From Trichodesmium sp050015995 (GTDB lineage Bacteria; Cyanobacteriota; Cyanobacteriia; Cyanobacteriales; Microcoleaceae), in contig NZ_JBNHEP010000253.1 of the NCBI RefSeq assembly GCF_050015995.1, positions 1 to 64,000 of the forward strand: 64,000 nucleotides of DNA. The letters run 5' to 3'. The position numbers were made by a program, and so were the translations under genes. The notes below the pieces were generated by a model. It did not search any database, had not been told where the DNA came from, and was given only the letters and a program-made list of their open reading frames with translations. Below, piece after piece: positions 34,758 to 44,592 of this stretch (positions are counted from its first letter, which is position 1; each line of letters begins with the position of its first letter).

Positions 34758-35396
34758 TTGGGTATAGAACTGCGCAGTTATGTATTTATAGACAACTTGC
34801 AACCTCAGCACGCGGCCTACATTGGTACAGTCGCTCTTGGCTTTTTACCATTACCAGGTGATACTTCCCTATGGGTAGAAATTTCTCCAGGTATTGAAAT
34901 TAATCGCATTACAGATGTGGCCCTCAAATCTAATTCAGTTCGGCCTGGGGTACAGTTTGTGGAACGACTTTATGGTTTGCTGGAAATTCATTCGAGTCGT
35001 CAGGGAGATACAAAAGCTGCTGGTCAAGCAATTTTGCAAGCTTTGGAAGTGCAGGAACGCGATCGCCTAAAACCTCGTATTGTCTCTAGTCAGGTGATCC
35101 GTAATATTGATTCCCACCAAGCACAGTTGATTAATCGTAATCGTCGTGGCCAGATGATTTTGGGTGGCCAAACTCTGTATGTGCTGGAAGTCCAACCTGC
35201 TGCCTATGCTGCTTTAGCGGCCAATGAAGCAGAAAAAGCTGCTTTAATTAATATCTTACAAATTCAAGCGGTGGGTAGTTTTGGAAGGCTTTATTTGGGA
35301 GGAGAAGAACGGGATATTTTGGCAGGTTCTCGAGCAGCTTTAGAGGCAATGAAAAATGTTTCGGGTCGAGAACATTTTGACCAACGCCAAGAATAA
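34758..35396 (+). CDS. ccmP: tandem BMC-domain shell protein, CcmP-like
   Basis: 212 residues, the length of CcmP, with two BMC folds. MGIELRSYVFIDNLQPQHAA, SPGIEINRITDVALK and VERLYGLLEIHSSRQGDTKA form the first; GGQTLYVLEVQPAAYAALAA and GSFGRLYLGGEERDILAGSR form the second. Such trimers with two stacked layers make gated pores in beta-carboxysome shells. In cyanobacteria ccmP is usually away from the main ccm operon, as here. The start is a TTG with GGAG ten bases upstream; no in-frame ATG exists nearby. Separation from CcmO rests on overall look and length. Confidence 0.82.
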   Translation: MGIELRSYVFIDNLQPQHAAYIGTVALGFLPLPGDTSLWVEISPGIEINRITDVALKSNSVRPGVQFVERLYGLLEIHSSRQGDTKAAGQAILQALEVQERDRLKPRIVSSQVIRNIDSHQAQLINRNRRGQMILGGQTLYVLEVQPAAYAALAANEAEKAALINILQIQAVGSFGRLYLGGEERDILAGSRAALEAMKNVSGREHFDQRQE

Positions 35397-35542
35397 ATTA
35401 GCTTTAAGAAGGTTTTAGATTAATAGTTCAATTGATCTGAAGGGGTAACACTGACCAAATGAGGATATGTCATATTTGACTATATTTTTATGAACTATAG
35501 ATACTAAAATTTGTAGAGTACTAATTTTGTGGAAATTTAACA

Positions 35543-35941
35543 ATGTCGGAAAAACTTAAGTTAATGGTTGTTGATGATGAACCTAATAATTTAGATTTAC
35601 TCTATCGGACTTTTAGGCGTCAATTTAAAGTGTTTAGGGCAGAAAATGCTAGTTTAGCTATGGAAATTCTCGAAGTTGAAGGGGAAATGGCTATAATTAT
35701 TTCTGACCAAAGTATGCCAGATATGACGGGTATTCAATTTCTCAGAAAAACAAAAGATAGCTTTCCTGATACTGTTCGGATTTTGTTAAGTGGTTATGCA
35801 GAAGAACAAATAAATTCTCAAGTTGATGAGATACAACAGGCTGATATTTTTAAATGTGTAACTAAACCTTGTTCTCCTCAAGAACTCAAGGATGTGGTTC
35901 AAGAATGTCTGGAAGTATATAAAGCTAAGAAAGGTTTATAA
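35543..35941 (+). CDS. single-domain response regulator
   Basis: 132-residue receiver: D11/D12 (MVVDDEPNN), phospho-acceptor D55 (IIISDQSMPDMTG), Ser of LLSGYA near 88, and K near 112 (CVTKPCSP). This version, with the SDQSMPDMTG and LSGY motifs, is the receiver type usually fused to HD-GYP or cyclase domains, here standing alone. An independent upstream region of about 146 bp separates it from the shell protein gene. Confidence 0.9.
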   Translation: MSEKLKLMVVDDEPNNLDLLYRTFRRQFKVFRAENASLAMEILEVEGEMAIIISDQSMPDMTGIQFLRKTKDSFPDTVRILLSGYAEEQINSQVDEIQQADIFKCVTKPCSPQELKDVVQECLEVYKAKKGL

Positions 35942-36225
35942 GTAAGAATAAAATAACTGAAAATTTTAAATACATCTAAAGGAATATAATTACTAAAAAT
36001 TATTGATTTTCGTGGGTTAATTTTTAGTCTATTATAGTTGTTATGATATTAATGGAATATAGTATCTTTTTGATTTTCTGTCTGATCTTTTCCCTCCTCC
36101 TTATTAGCTAAAATTCAAAACTTATATATCTCACTAATTCTGAGTATTCAGTTATTAGGGGTCAGCATTTCCGTTTGTCATGCTGCACAAACAGCTTTTT
36201 TTTGTGAATAAATAAGATACATTCC

Positions 36226-36371
36226 CTATAGGGTAGTTCTGCATGGTAATGGTGAGGATATATATTTTTTAATTTCTCCCCATCTCCCCATCTCCCTATC
36301 TCCCTATCTCCCTATCTCCCCACATTCCCGGTGTTTCCTTTACCATTACTATGCACCACCACCCCCTATAG
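36226..36371. repeat. 146-bp element with long imperfect inverted ends
   Basis: CTATAGGGTAGTTCTGCATG followed by GTAATGGTGAGG on the left is mirrored by CCTTTACCATTACTATGCAC and CACCACCCCCTATAG on the right, about 33 bp with a few mismatches. The loop holds CTCCCTAT heptamers. Confidence 0.75.
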
Positions 36372-37262
36372 ATAGTTAATATCAATTATCAAAAACTTTG
36401 CTATAATTAATAACTTTATCAGTTGGGAAAATCAAGGTAATAAGCGTAGCAAGACTTTTTTTCAAAAAAGATATAGCGTTTTTCAGGCTCCGGATTTCTA
36501 TTCTATTCCCTATTCCTAGTTAAGTGTTTGCTAAAAATTACGAATGCGTGTACCTTACCAGTATGGGAATTTCTATACTTACGAATAATAAGGGGAATTA
36601 AAATACTTTACCGAAAAATTAAGGTTTAAAGCCTCTCCTAATAGGAGAAAAAGCGGTCGTTTAGCTAGCGCACAACTACGTTAACGGCTATCGCCGACAT
36701 TAAAAGCGGAGCTTCCCGTAGGTTGGGATGGCGAGGTTTCCCGAAGAATGCAGAGCCGCTCCGAAGTGCGCTATATCCAATCGACCAAGAGAAGAAAAAA
36801 ATTTCCTTTGAACCAATCCTCTTCTTAAAAAGAACAGCTAATAATTAATAATTAATTATTAATTATTGAAGCGACTATATCTCTTTGACTAAAAAGGGAG
36901 ATTAAATCTATGGACTTACAAATAAAAAAATCTACAATTACCCTGAATTTAGGGAGTAGAGAAATTAGGCAGCAAAACAAATAGGTATAGTTAAAAAATT
37001 GGATAATTTATTTTTTGCTATTTCCTCATAAATGATATTTAAGCTATTTATTCTGCCTCTGTCCTCCTGTACTTAGTTAATCCGATGGCTCCCCTACCTG
37101 ACTCCTAAGCAATAATCTAACTATTTGTAGGGGGTTGGTGATTAGGTAATGCTCTTCAATATTTATGAACCGTACAATTATATTTTTTTCATAGATATTT
37201 GAGACAAAAGCATTACGCATTGACCAACGCCATTTGTAGCAAATATTTATTAAACTGGTTAT

Positions 37263-37395
37263 AATACCAAGCGTGAAAAAAGAATTTTACAAAACTCTAG
37301 TTATAGGAAACAGGGAACAGTTAACTGGGAATAGGGAATAGGGAATAGGCAACAGGTAACAGAGATTCGTAGCAAACATTTATCAAACTGCTATA
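37263..37395. repeat. family-B element, short form 1
   Basis: Starts AATACCAAGCGTGAAAAAAG, ends GTAGCAAACATTTATCAAAC TGCTAT; the middle holds GGGAATAGGGAATAGG heptamers. Same ends as the short form at 40540-40647. Confidence 0.7.
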
Positions 37396-37927
37396 AAACT
37401 ATTTTGTTTAAAAATATCTTGGAAAACTTTTGAAATTTGGCATAGCTGCTTTTCAATAGGAGAAATAATTGTCTTGATATGTTGATGATAATTTTTAACA
37501 ATTATTGACTCCAAAAAATGTTAGAATCTCAGAACTTTAACTAATATTCAAAACTAGCAAAATATTCAGATAGAAAATCTAATTAGGTTTTGCTGAATAA
37601 CTCTTATAGGTAAGGGTAGGAATCAGTCCTCAGTCCTCAGTCCTCAGCAGAAATAGAAATTACAGAGGATGTAGTTGGAAGAATTCCCCCTTAATTTTTC
37701 TGCCCTTGTCTATAAAAAATCCTCACATTCTCAGCGATGGTAAACAAAAAGCTTGTACTTTTTTCCCATAAAAAAGGCTAAAGTCTTTATATGTAAATGC
37801 TTTTGGATTTAATCAGCAAGCCCTAATTAAAATTTGTTAAGATATACAATACTTGAGAGCCAATATTAATAGTTTGGCCATAAAAAAACTTAACTTACTG
37901 TTAACCTACCTAGGAGATAAATTATAA

Positions 37928-39646
37928 ATGCTGAGATTAGAACATATAAGTAAAATATATCCTACAGGTGTTGTTCTCAAAGATGTTAACTGGGAAGTTA
38001 AACCAGGCGATCGTATTGGCTTAGTTGGTGTTAATGGAGCAGGAAAATCAACTCAATTAAAAATTATTACTGGAGAAATGGAACCTACTTCTGGAGAAGT
38101 TATTCGCCCTGCAAGTTTACATATTGCTTATCTGACTCAAGAGTTTGAAGTAAATCCTAATTGTACAGTTAGAGAGGAATTTTGGACAGTATTTACAGAG
38201 GCTAATAAAACTCACGAATCCCTTCTACAAGTACAGCGAGAAATGGAAACTGCTACTCCAGAAAAATTAGATGAACTTATTCATAAATTAGACCGTTTAC
38301 AACGACAATTTGAGGCTTTAAATGGTTATGGATTAGATGCAGAAATTGAAAAAATATTGCCAGAAATGGGGTTTGAGTCTGAGGATGGCGATCGCTTAGT
38401 TAGTGCTTTTAGTGGTGGTTGGAAAATGCGGATGAGTTTAGGAAAAATTCTTTTGCAAAATCCAGATGTATTACTTTTAGACGAACCGACTAACCATCTA
38501 GATTTAGAAACTATTGAGTGGTTAGAAAATTATTTAAAAAATTTAGTAACTCCTATGGTTGTAGTTTCCCATGACCGGGAATTTCTTGACCGTCTTTGCA
38601 CTCAAATTGTGGAAACGGAAAGAGGTGTTTCTACTACTTATTTGGGTAACTATTCAGCTTATTTAGAACAAAAATTAGAAAATCAAGCTGCACAACTTAG
38701 TACCTATGAACGACAACAAAAAGAAATAGAAAAGCAACAGGCTTTTGTGGAAAGGTTTCGTGCTAGTGCTACTCGTAGTACCCAAGCAAAAAGCAGGGAA
38801 AAACAATTAGAAAAAATAGAAGTTATAGAAGCTCCTACAGTAGGATTAAAAACTTTAACTTTCCATTTTCCGCCAGCGCCTCGTAGTGGTCGAGATGTAG
38901 CAATAATTAAAGATTTAGTTCATACTTATGATGAGAAAATTCTCTTTTTAGGTGCAAATTTAGAGATAGAAAGGGGAGATAGGATTGCTTTTTTAGGACC
39001 GAATGGTTGTGGGAAATCTACTTTACTGCGGATGATTATGGGATTGGAAAAACCCACAGAAGGTAAGGTCGAATTAGGTAAATACAATGTTATACCTAGT
39101 TATTTTGAGCAAAACCAAGCGGAAGCTTTAGACTTAACAAAAACTGTCATGGAAACTATCCATGATGAGGTACCTGATTGGAAAAATGAGGAAGTAAGAA
39201 CTTTGCTTGGTAATTTTTTGTTTAGTGGCGATACGGTATTTAAAAAAGTAACTGCTTTGAGTGGTGGAGAAAAAGCACGTTTGGCTTTAGCAAAAATGCT
39301 CCTTAAACCAGGAAATTTTATGTTATTAGATGAACCGACAAATCATCTAGATATTCCAGCAAAGGAAATGTTAGAATCAGCACTACAAAATTATGATGGA
39401 ACTGTAATTATTGTTTCTCACGACCGCTATTTTATCTCTCAAGTTGCTAATAAAATTGTGGAAATTCGAGATGGTGAATTTTATCCTTACTTAGGAGACT
39501 ATCATTATTATCTAGATAAACTTGAAGAAGAGAGAGAAGGAGAAAGGTTAGCCAAAATAGCTGCTGAAAAAGCGGCTAAAAAAGCTGAAAAAGCAGCCAA
39601 GAAAAAACAGAAGGAAAAAGAGAAAGCTGCTGCTAAACGTAAATAA
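37928..39646 (+). CDS. ABC-F family ATPase
   Basis: 572 residues, two ABC modules and no membrane helices. First module: Walker A GVNGAGKST near 36-44, signature FSGGWKMRMSLGK, Walker B LLLDEPTNHLDLE. Second: GPNGCGKST, LSGGEKARLALAK, LLDEPTNHLDIP. Between them lies the linker with YERQQKEIEKQQAFVERFRA typical of the P-site tRNA interaction motif, and the tail is Lys/Ala-rich. ABC-F proteins act on ribosomes in translation control or antibiotic protection. The start has AGGAG 10 bases upstream. It is complete and surrounded by repeats. Confidence 0.93.
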   Translation: MLRLEHISKIYPTGVVLKDVNWEVKPGDRIGLVGVNGAGKSTQLKIITGEMEPTSGEVIRPASLHIAYLTQEFEVNPNCTVREEFWTVFTEANKTHESLLQVQREMETATPEKLDELIHKLDRLQRQFEALNGYGLDAEIEKILPEMGFESEDGDRLVSAFSGGWKMRMSLGKILLQNPDVLLLDEPTNHLDLETIEWLENYLKNLVTPMVVVSHDREFLDRLCTQIVETERGVSTTYLGNYSAYLEQKLENQAAQLSTYERQQKEIEKQQAFVERFRASATRSTQAKSREKQLEKIEVIEAPTVGLKTLTFHFPPAPRSGRDVAIIKDLVHTYDEKILFLGANLEIERGDRIAFLGPNGCGKSTLLRMIMGLEKPTEGKVELGKYNVIPSYFEQNQAEALDLTKTVMETIHDEVPDWKNEEVRTLLGNFLFSGDTVFKKVTALSGGEKARLALAKMLLKPGNFMLLDEPTNHLDIPAKEMLESALQNYDGTVIIVSHDRYFISQVANKIVEIRDGEFYPYLGDYHYYLDKLEEEREGERLAKIAAEKAAKKAEKAAKKKQKEKEKAAAKRK

Positions 39647-39659
39647 TTTTTTAGTCTGT

Positions 39660-39888
39660 TATACCAAGCGTGATAAATGTTTACTACAAATAGCTAGGGG
39701 ATTTTTGTTTGAGTCAACCCACCCCTAACCCCTCCTGGGAGGGGAACTCAGTCGGAACGAGTCAGAATGAATAGCTTTGATACTATTTATTAGTTCATAA
39801 CTTATCTTATTAGTCAAAAGAACATATCCTGTAAAGTATGCGCGATCGCCCTTACTATTCGTAACATTCTTTTTTCAAAATGGTATTA
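39660..39888. repeat. family-B element, long form 1
   Basis: TATACCAAGCGTGATAAATG at the left; GTAACATTCTTTTTTCAAAA TGGTATTA at the right. The inside, with CCACCCCTAACCCCTCCTGG and GAACTCAGTCGGAACGAGTC, is shared closely with 46604-46833. Confidence 0.8.
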
Positions 39889-40539
39889 CTATAATATAGC
39901 AATTAGAGAGTGTTTGTAATCTAAGTATTAAGATACTGTTGAATGACTAAATATTAAAAGGGGAATAACTCAAGGAATAAAAATGTGAGGGATAGATAAG
40001 GTATTCTTTAACGAACTCAGAACTCAGAAGTTGTTTTTGTAAGAGGAATTTTGACCAACCCTCCAAAAACATTTCGCCTTAAAAGATGGGGTTTTAGACC
40101 CAATTATTTTGACAATAATAAAGTTATAGTTACAACCTAGTACCGCTACGCGGAAGTCAGAATTCAGAATTCAGAATTCAGAAGTTTTGATTAGTAAGGC
40201 TTTGAGTATTTTGTCACTGGTCACTTATTTCCGTCATCCTGCACTAGTATATTTGTGTCTTTTTCCCTACTCCCTATTCCCTTTTTTAGGTTTCCCAAGA
40301 CATTCAATCTCTTAGCATTATATATACCAGTTTTTTTATTTTTATCTTCTAGCTGTCTTAGGAATTAGACCATTTCACGGAAGTCAAAAGTCATGTATTC
40401 AAAAGTTAAAAGTAAGATTTTATAGACTGCAAACTTTGATGCTATAGTGCAAACTTTGATGCTATAGTAATTTCGGAAAATTATTCCACATCTGACAGTT
40501 TGAAACTATTTGTGACATCCTTAAAAGTGAATTGGTATC

Positions 40540-40647
40540 ATACCAATTTTAAAAAAGAATGTTACAAAACTCTAGTTATAGGCTACAGGAAACAGCTCAT
40601 CTGGCAACAGAGATTCATAGCAAACATTTATCAAACTGGTATTAGTT
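40540..40647. repeat. family-B element, short form 2
   Basis: ATACCAATTTTAAAAAAGAA TGTTACAAAACTCTAGTTAT, then ATAGCAAACATTTATCAAAC TGGTATTA. It matches the two ends of the long forms with the middle lost. Confidence 0.7.
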
Positions 40648-40997
40648 ATTATAATTCAAATTCCTATATTATCATTGCTATACTCTAAGGGTGGTAAATT
40701 ATAGTTATTTTAGACCTTTGAAGCAATTTGGTTTAAAACTTTACAGTCTATATAGTATCTACAATTGCCTGGGATTTAACTCCTATCCAATTGAACTATT
40801 ACAGCATTTTTAGAGTTAATGAGGTACAAAATTTTGGAGCAGTAGGGAACAGGGAACAGGGAAAAGAGAAGAGGAAATAAAGGTTAATTTTAAAGTGTAC
40901 CTCATCATCCGCGCAAAGTGCTGTAACCTAACACCTAAAACCTACTACCTAAAACCTTCTTCAATATTCAGTTTAATATTTTGGTAGGATTCTAATT

Positions 40998-41585
40998 ATG
41001 ACTATCGTTGCTCTTTTTCAAAGTACATTTTTACTCAGCAGTCTAATGGTATTTTGGGGTTATTCACAGCCAATGCTTAAAGCATTTAATTATCCAATTA
41101 ATCCCCCAAATAATGTATTAGTTGCTCAAAATTCCACACCAGTTGCAGTAGAATTTCAGGAAATTTTGCCGAAAATAAAAGAACAAACTCAAATACCAAT
41201 TTTGCTACCTAGTAAATTATTAATTACAGGTACAGATAGAAAGATTTATGTTGAGGGTAAAGGTACAAGTAATGGTTATGAAATTACTTTAGCTTTTGAA
41301 CCTAATTGTACTGGTAATGCTTGTTCAATTGGTTATATCAGTGCTGAAAAAGGTGGTAAATCTTTAGAAGATGAATTTAGTAGAGAATTGAGTTTAGTAC
41401 AAAACATTAAAGGATATTTTAGACCCTTAACTTGTGCTGCATCTTGTGCGCTTCCAATTATTGGTTGGGAATATAAAGGAGTGTTTTATCGCATTTCTTT
41501 AAAAGGTGTTGGTCAAAGTCCTGAAATTGAAGGAGACACTTTAGCAAAAATGGCTAATTCTGCCATTGAAGCGGGGGCAAGATAA
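40998..41585 (+). CDS. exported protein of unknown function with four cysteines
   Basis: 195 residues. The first 45 residues look like a signal peptide or anchor (TIVALFQSTFLLSSLMVFWG), followed by VLVAQNSTPVAVEFQEILPK. The mature part has PNCTGNACSIGYI and LTCAASCALPIIGW, two Cys pairs that could form disulfides in the periplasm, and alternating strands (KIYVEGKGTSNGYEITLAFE). Similar small exported proteins are common in cyanobacteria, but I do not know a family name. ATG start at 40998 without a strong Shine-Dalgarno site. Confidence 0.72.
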   Translation: MTIVALFQSTFLLSSLMVFWGYSQPMLKAFNYPINPPNNVLVAQNSTPVAVEFQEILPKIKEQTQIPILLPSKLLITGTDRKIYVEGKGTSNGYEITLAFEPNCTGNACSIGYISAEKGGKSLEDEFSRELSLVQNIKGYFRPLTCAASCALPIIGWEYKGVFYRISLKGVGQSPEIEGDTLAKMANSAIEAGAR

Positions 41586-41710
41586 GATTAATTAGGGTTT
41601 GCTGAAAAAAGCAGAGTGTGGGGAGGGTGGGGAGACTAATAACTGAGAACTGAAATGACTCTACCTAAATCTTCTCTATTACTCTGACAAATAAGTGAAA
41701 AAAATTACTA

Positions 41711-43045
41711 ATGAAACAACTTAGTCTATTTCCGGAATGGGAAGATGAAACTGCCAAAATACCTATCAATACCTGTGATGAAAGACAGCGCATAGAAGCT
41801 AAATTTTCACATCTCATTCAAGAGGAACTAAAGTTAGGTAAACTGGTCTCTTATATTGGCAATAAATCTCTACCAATTCTAGGTTTATATAGATATAAAG
41901 AAGCCTTTGCATTTTCATTTGTTGAGGAATTTATTAAGCGATTCCAACTAAAAGACAAAAACTTAATTTTTGAGCCTTTTTGTGGTATGGGAACAACACC
42001 ATTTACTGCAATGCACGCTAATATTAAAGCTGTAGCAATTGATAAATTACCAATAGCAGCTTTTATCGCTAATACTATGCCTTTATTCTGGCTAGTAGAA
42101 CCTTCTTCCCTGCACCATAATTTTGAATTATTAAAAAATAAATTAAGACAATTTGACCCTGCTGATATTGCCTCTGATGTGGCAATTATGAAAAAGGCAT
42201 TCTCAGCAGAAACTTTGACAGAACTTTGCCAATGGAAAAGTGCAATATAAACTTTATCTAGTCCTATAAAAGATATTTTTTTACTATTGTTTTTATCAAT
42301 TTTGGAACCTTGTAGTTATACAGCTAAAGACGGGCAATTTTTAAGAATCAAAAAGGATAAAAAAATTTATTCTCCCATTGAAATACTGCAACAAAAAATA
42401 TATCAAGCACAACAAGATATCTTATCTATGCGAACTTTATGGGGGAATAAAAAACGCCAACCTCCTGAAATTCAATTAGCAGATGCTCGTGACTTAAAGA
42501 ATGTTCAATTTTCCCAAAAACCTACTGCTATAATTACTTCACCTCCATACCCTAACCGTTATGATTATACTCGTATCTATTCTTTAGAACTTTGTTTTAA
42601 CTTTGTCAAAAATTTTGAAGAGTTAAAAGAGTTACGGTTTAGTGTTTTGCGCTCCCATATAGAATCAAAAGTTCAGAATAATGATACTCCAAATCATCCA
42701 GTTATTGCTGAGGTAGTAGATATTTTGCGACAACAAGGTAAAGTCTTAAATAACCCTCGAATTCCTGATATGTTAGTCGGGTATTTTGTTGATATGGGTC
42801 AGGTTATTCAGGAGTGGTCTAGGGTATTAGCTCCTGGTGCTAAAGTTGCTATGGTAGTTGATAATGTTAGGTTTGCAGGTGAGTTAGTACCTGTGGATTT
42901 AATATTATCTGAAATGGCAGAAAAAGTAGAGTTTAAAGTTGAGAGAATTATTGTTGCTCGCTACAAGGGTAATAGTTCACAGCAAATGGGTAAATATGAC
43001 AGAATTCCAGTGCGTGAAAGTGTTGTTGTTTGGCAAAAAATTTGA
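41711..43045 (+). pseudogene. N4-cytosine-type DNA methyltransferase interrupted by one in-frame TAA
   Basis: Two frames (41711-42250 and 42287-43045) are in the same phase and differ only by a TAA at 42248-42250. Together they make about 444 residues. The first part has SAM motif I FEPFCGMGTTPF (near 93-104), the second has the catalytic TSPPYPNRYDYTRIYSLEL, the S-P-P-Y motif of N4-cytosine methylases. After the stop the reading TLSSPIKDIFLLLFLSILEP continues without a shift. A CAA or GAA to TAA change would explain it. It lies just ahead of an endonuclease gene. Unless read through or suppressed, the enzyme is inactive, because motif I and SPPY fall on different pieces. Confidence 0.82.
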
Positions 43046-43056
43046 AGGTTTAAGTT

Positions 43057-43992
43057 GTGGTAAATGAGGATAAACGCCAAGCTTGGATGTTAGACCAGCT
43101 TGCTAAAAGTGAACTTTTTCATCAAAAGCTACATGAATGGGGAATGTTAGAAATTGCGGATAAAATAGAGGAGGTAAAAGGAGAAACATTGGAATGGAAT
43201 TTACAGAATTTAGGTATTTCTCAAACAGCATGGAATAAAGTAATTCATTGAGGAATTAAACCTGTAATTGTTTTTGCTCATCCCCAAGTTTTAATTAATA
43301 TTCTATGTTCTGTTAGCTATTATAGAATGTTAGCAATGGTCTCTCAAAAGTCTATGAGTCAATTTGGATTATCAATTATTCGTTATGAGCAAGGTAGTAG
43401 TTTAACTGATGAATTAATTGCTATAGAAATTTATCAACATTTGAACAAAATTATTAGTTATCTTGTTGAAGCTGATGGGCAAATTGACTCCCGTGAATTT
43501 AATATTTGGCGAGGTATGGCCGCAGGCGCTCAAGCTCAAGGTTCGTGGCAGAATATCAAGGGAAATAAAATTGAAATTATCATTCGAGGACTATTAGAAA
43601 GAAGGTTAAATGAACGAAGATTGGTAACTAATGAAAATCTTGATGCTTCTACAATAAATTTGCTTGATGGTAGGGTTATTATATTTGCAGATGAACCAGA
43701 TATAGGAATTTATAAAGATGAAAAAATTATAGCTGCTGTTGAAATAAAAGGAGGTATTGATCGAGCTGGTATTTTAGAGAGAATAGGTGCTGCAATTAAA
43801 AGTTTAAGTCGAGCGAAAACAATTAATTCTGAATCAATAACAGTTTTGATTTTACAAGGTGTGTCTATTACTCAACAAGCAATAGATGACCTGAATAACC
43901 ATCAACTTATTGTCAATCATTGGTTCACTGTTGAAGAAGTCTTGGAAAATAACCAAAAGCAAAAACAATTATTTGCAATACTAGATATTTAA
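43057..43992 (+). pseudogene. type II restriction endonuclease (XcyI-like) interrupted by one in-frame TGA
   Basis: GTG 43057 with AAGG eight bases upstream opens a frame that meets TGA at 43249-43251 and then continues in the same phase, GIKPVIVFAHPQVLINILCS, to TAA at 43992, about 311 residues in all. The catalytic core is EPDIGIYKDEKIIAAVEIKG: a PD-(D/E)xK nuclease with D and E-x-K in order. FAHPQVL, YYRMLAMVSQKSM and the overall size recall the XcyI/Cfr9I/XmaI group (CCCGGG cutters), which I assign with moderate confidence. CGA to TGA would restore an Arg. The second piece alone (from ATG 43327, 221 residues) keeps the catalytic motif but lacks the N-terminal domain. Confidence 0.72.
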
Positions 43993-44592
43993 TCTTAAAT
44001 TCATCTTATTTAGCTCAGACAAATTTTAATTTTATATATTAAGTTCTCTGTTCCTTGTTCCCTTCTTAAAAATTAGTTGTATAGTAAGCATTCAGTTACT
44101 AGCATAAGGATAAGTGAAGGAGCGAAGAATTAAAATTTACGAGTCGTCCTTGGAATAGAGGCAATACAAAAGATTGAAAAATACTCCCCTACTCCCCTAC
44201 TCCCTTTCTTTTAAGATTAGAATCAGATTTTTCCCATCATTAAATCTTTCTATCCATTACTCCTCAGTGGAAAATCACAAACATTTTCATTTTATGAAGC
44301 TCATGAAAAAAATCGGCGGGTCAAAGGATTTTCGGTTGCATCCTCACAAAAATTCTGATATCATAAAAACTATATGGTGTAGCTCGCCTATATACATGAG
44401 TTTTTATTCAACTAAAAAAGTATAGTTTCTCAGCGATAGAACTCCGTTCCGCTTCGCGATCGAGAATGCTGTAGAAAGGAAAATCAATCTAAAAATACCA
44501 AATGCGTTCCATATACAAAATTAATGCTCTTGAGGCCACACTACTCAAAATGAAACGCAAAGCAAAACGCTAAAATCTTTCTTAACTAAATC
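43993..44592. other. 600-bp gap, no gene seen
   Basis: Contains TCCCCTACTCCCCTACTCCC heptamers (44185-44212) and a palindromic TTCCGCTTCGCGATCGAGAA patch near 44446. No coding pattern on either strand. Confidence 0.6.

Larger units (their letters stand above)
35942..37927. other. 2-kb repeat-rich gap without genes
   Basis: Holds a 146-bp inverted-repeat element (36226-36371), CTCCCTATCTCCCTATCTCC heptamers (36280-36330), a GC-rich patch (36640-36780, GGCTATCGCCGACATTAAAA, GCGGAGCTTCCCGTAGG) similar to the left end insert near 48490, an AATTATTAATT array (36838-36862), an inverted copy of the AGCCGTCGGATT element (37077-37105), a short family-B element (37263-37395) and GTCCTCAGTCCTCAGTCCTC (37628). 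No coding signal on either strand. Confidence 0.75.
39647..40997. other. 1.35-kb gap with family-B elements
   Basis: No gene. Family-B elements at 39660-39888 (long) and 40540-40647 (short), a CTCCAAAAACATTTCGCCTT / GTTTTAGACCCAATT element near 40060-40110 whose inverted partner lies at 59895, CAGAATTCAGAATTCAGAAT (40160), and a direct repeat GCAAACTTTGATGCTATAGT (40429 and 40448). Confidence 0.75.

Noticed and set aside
40500..40688. 62-residue frame
   Set aside because: It lies within a short family-B repeat element; the coding look is accidental.
44174..44425. 83-residue frame
   Set aside because: It starts in a heptamer repeat and has no family features or ribosome-binding site.
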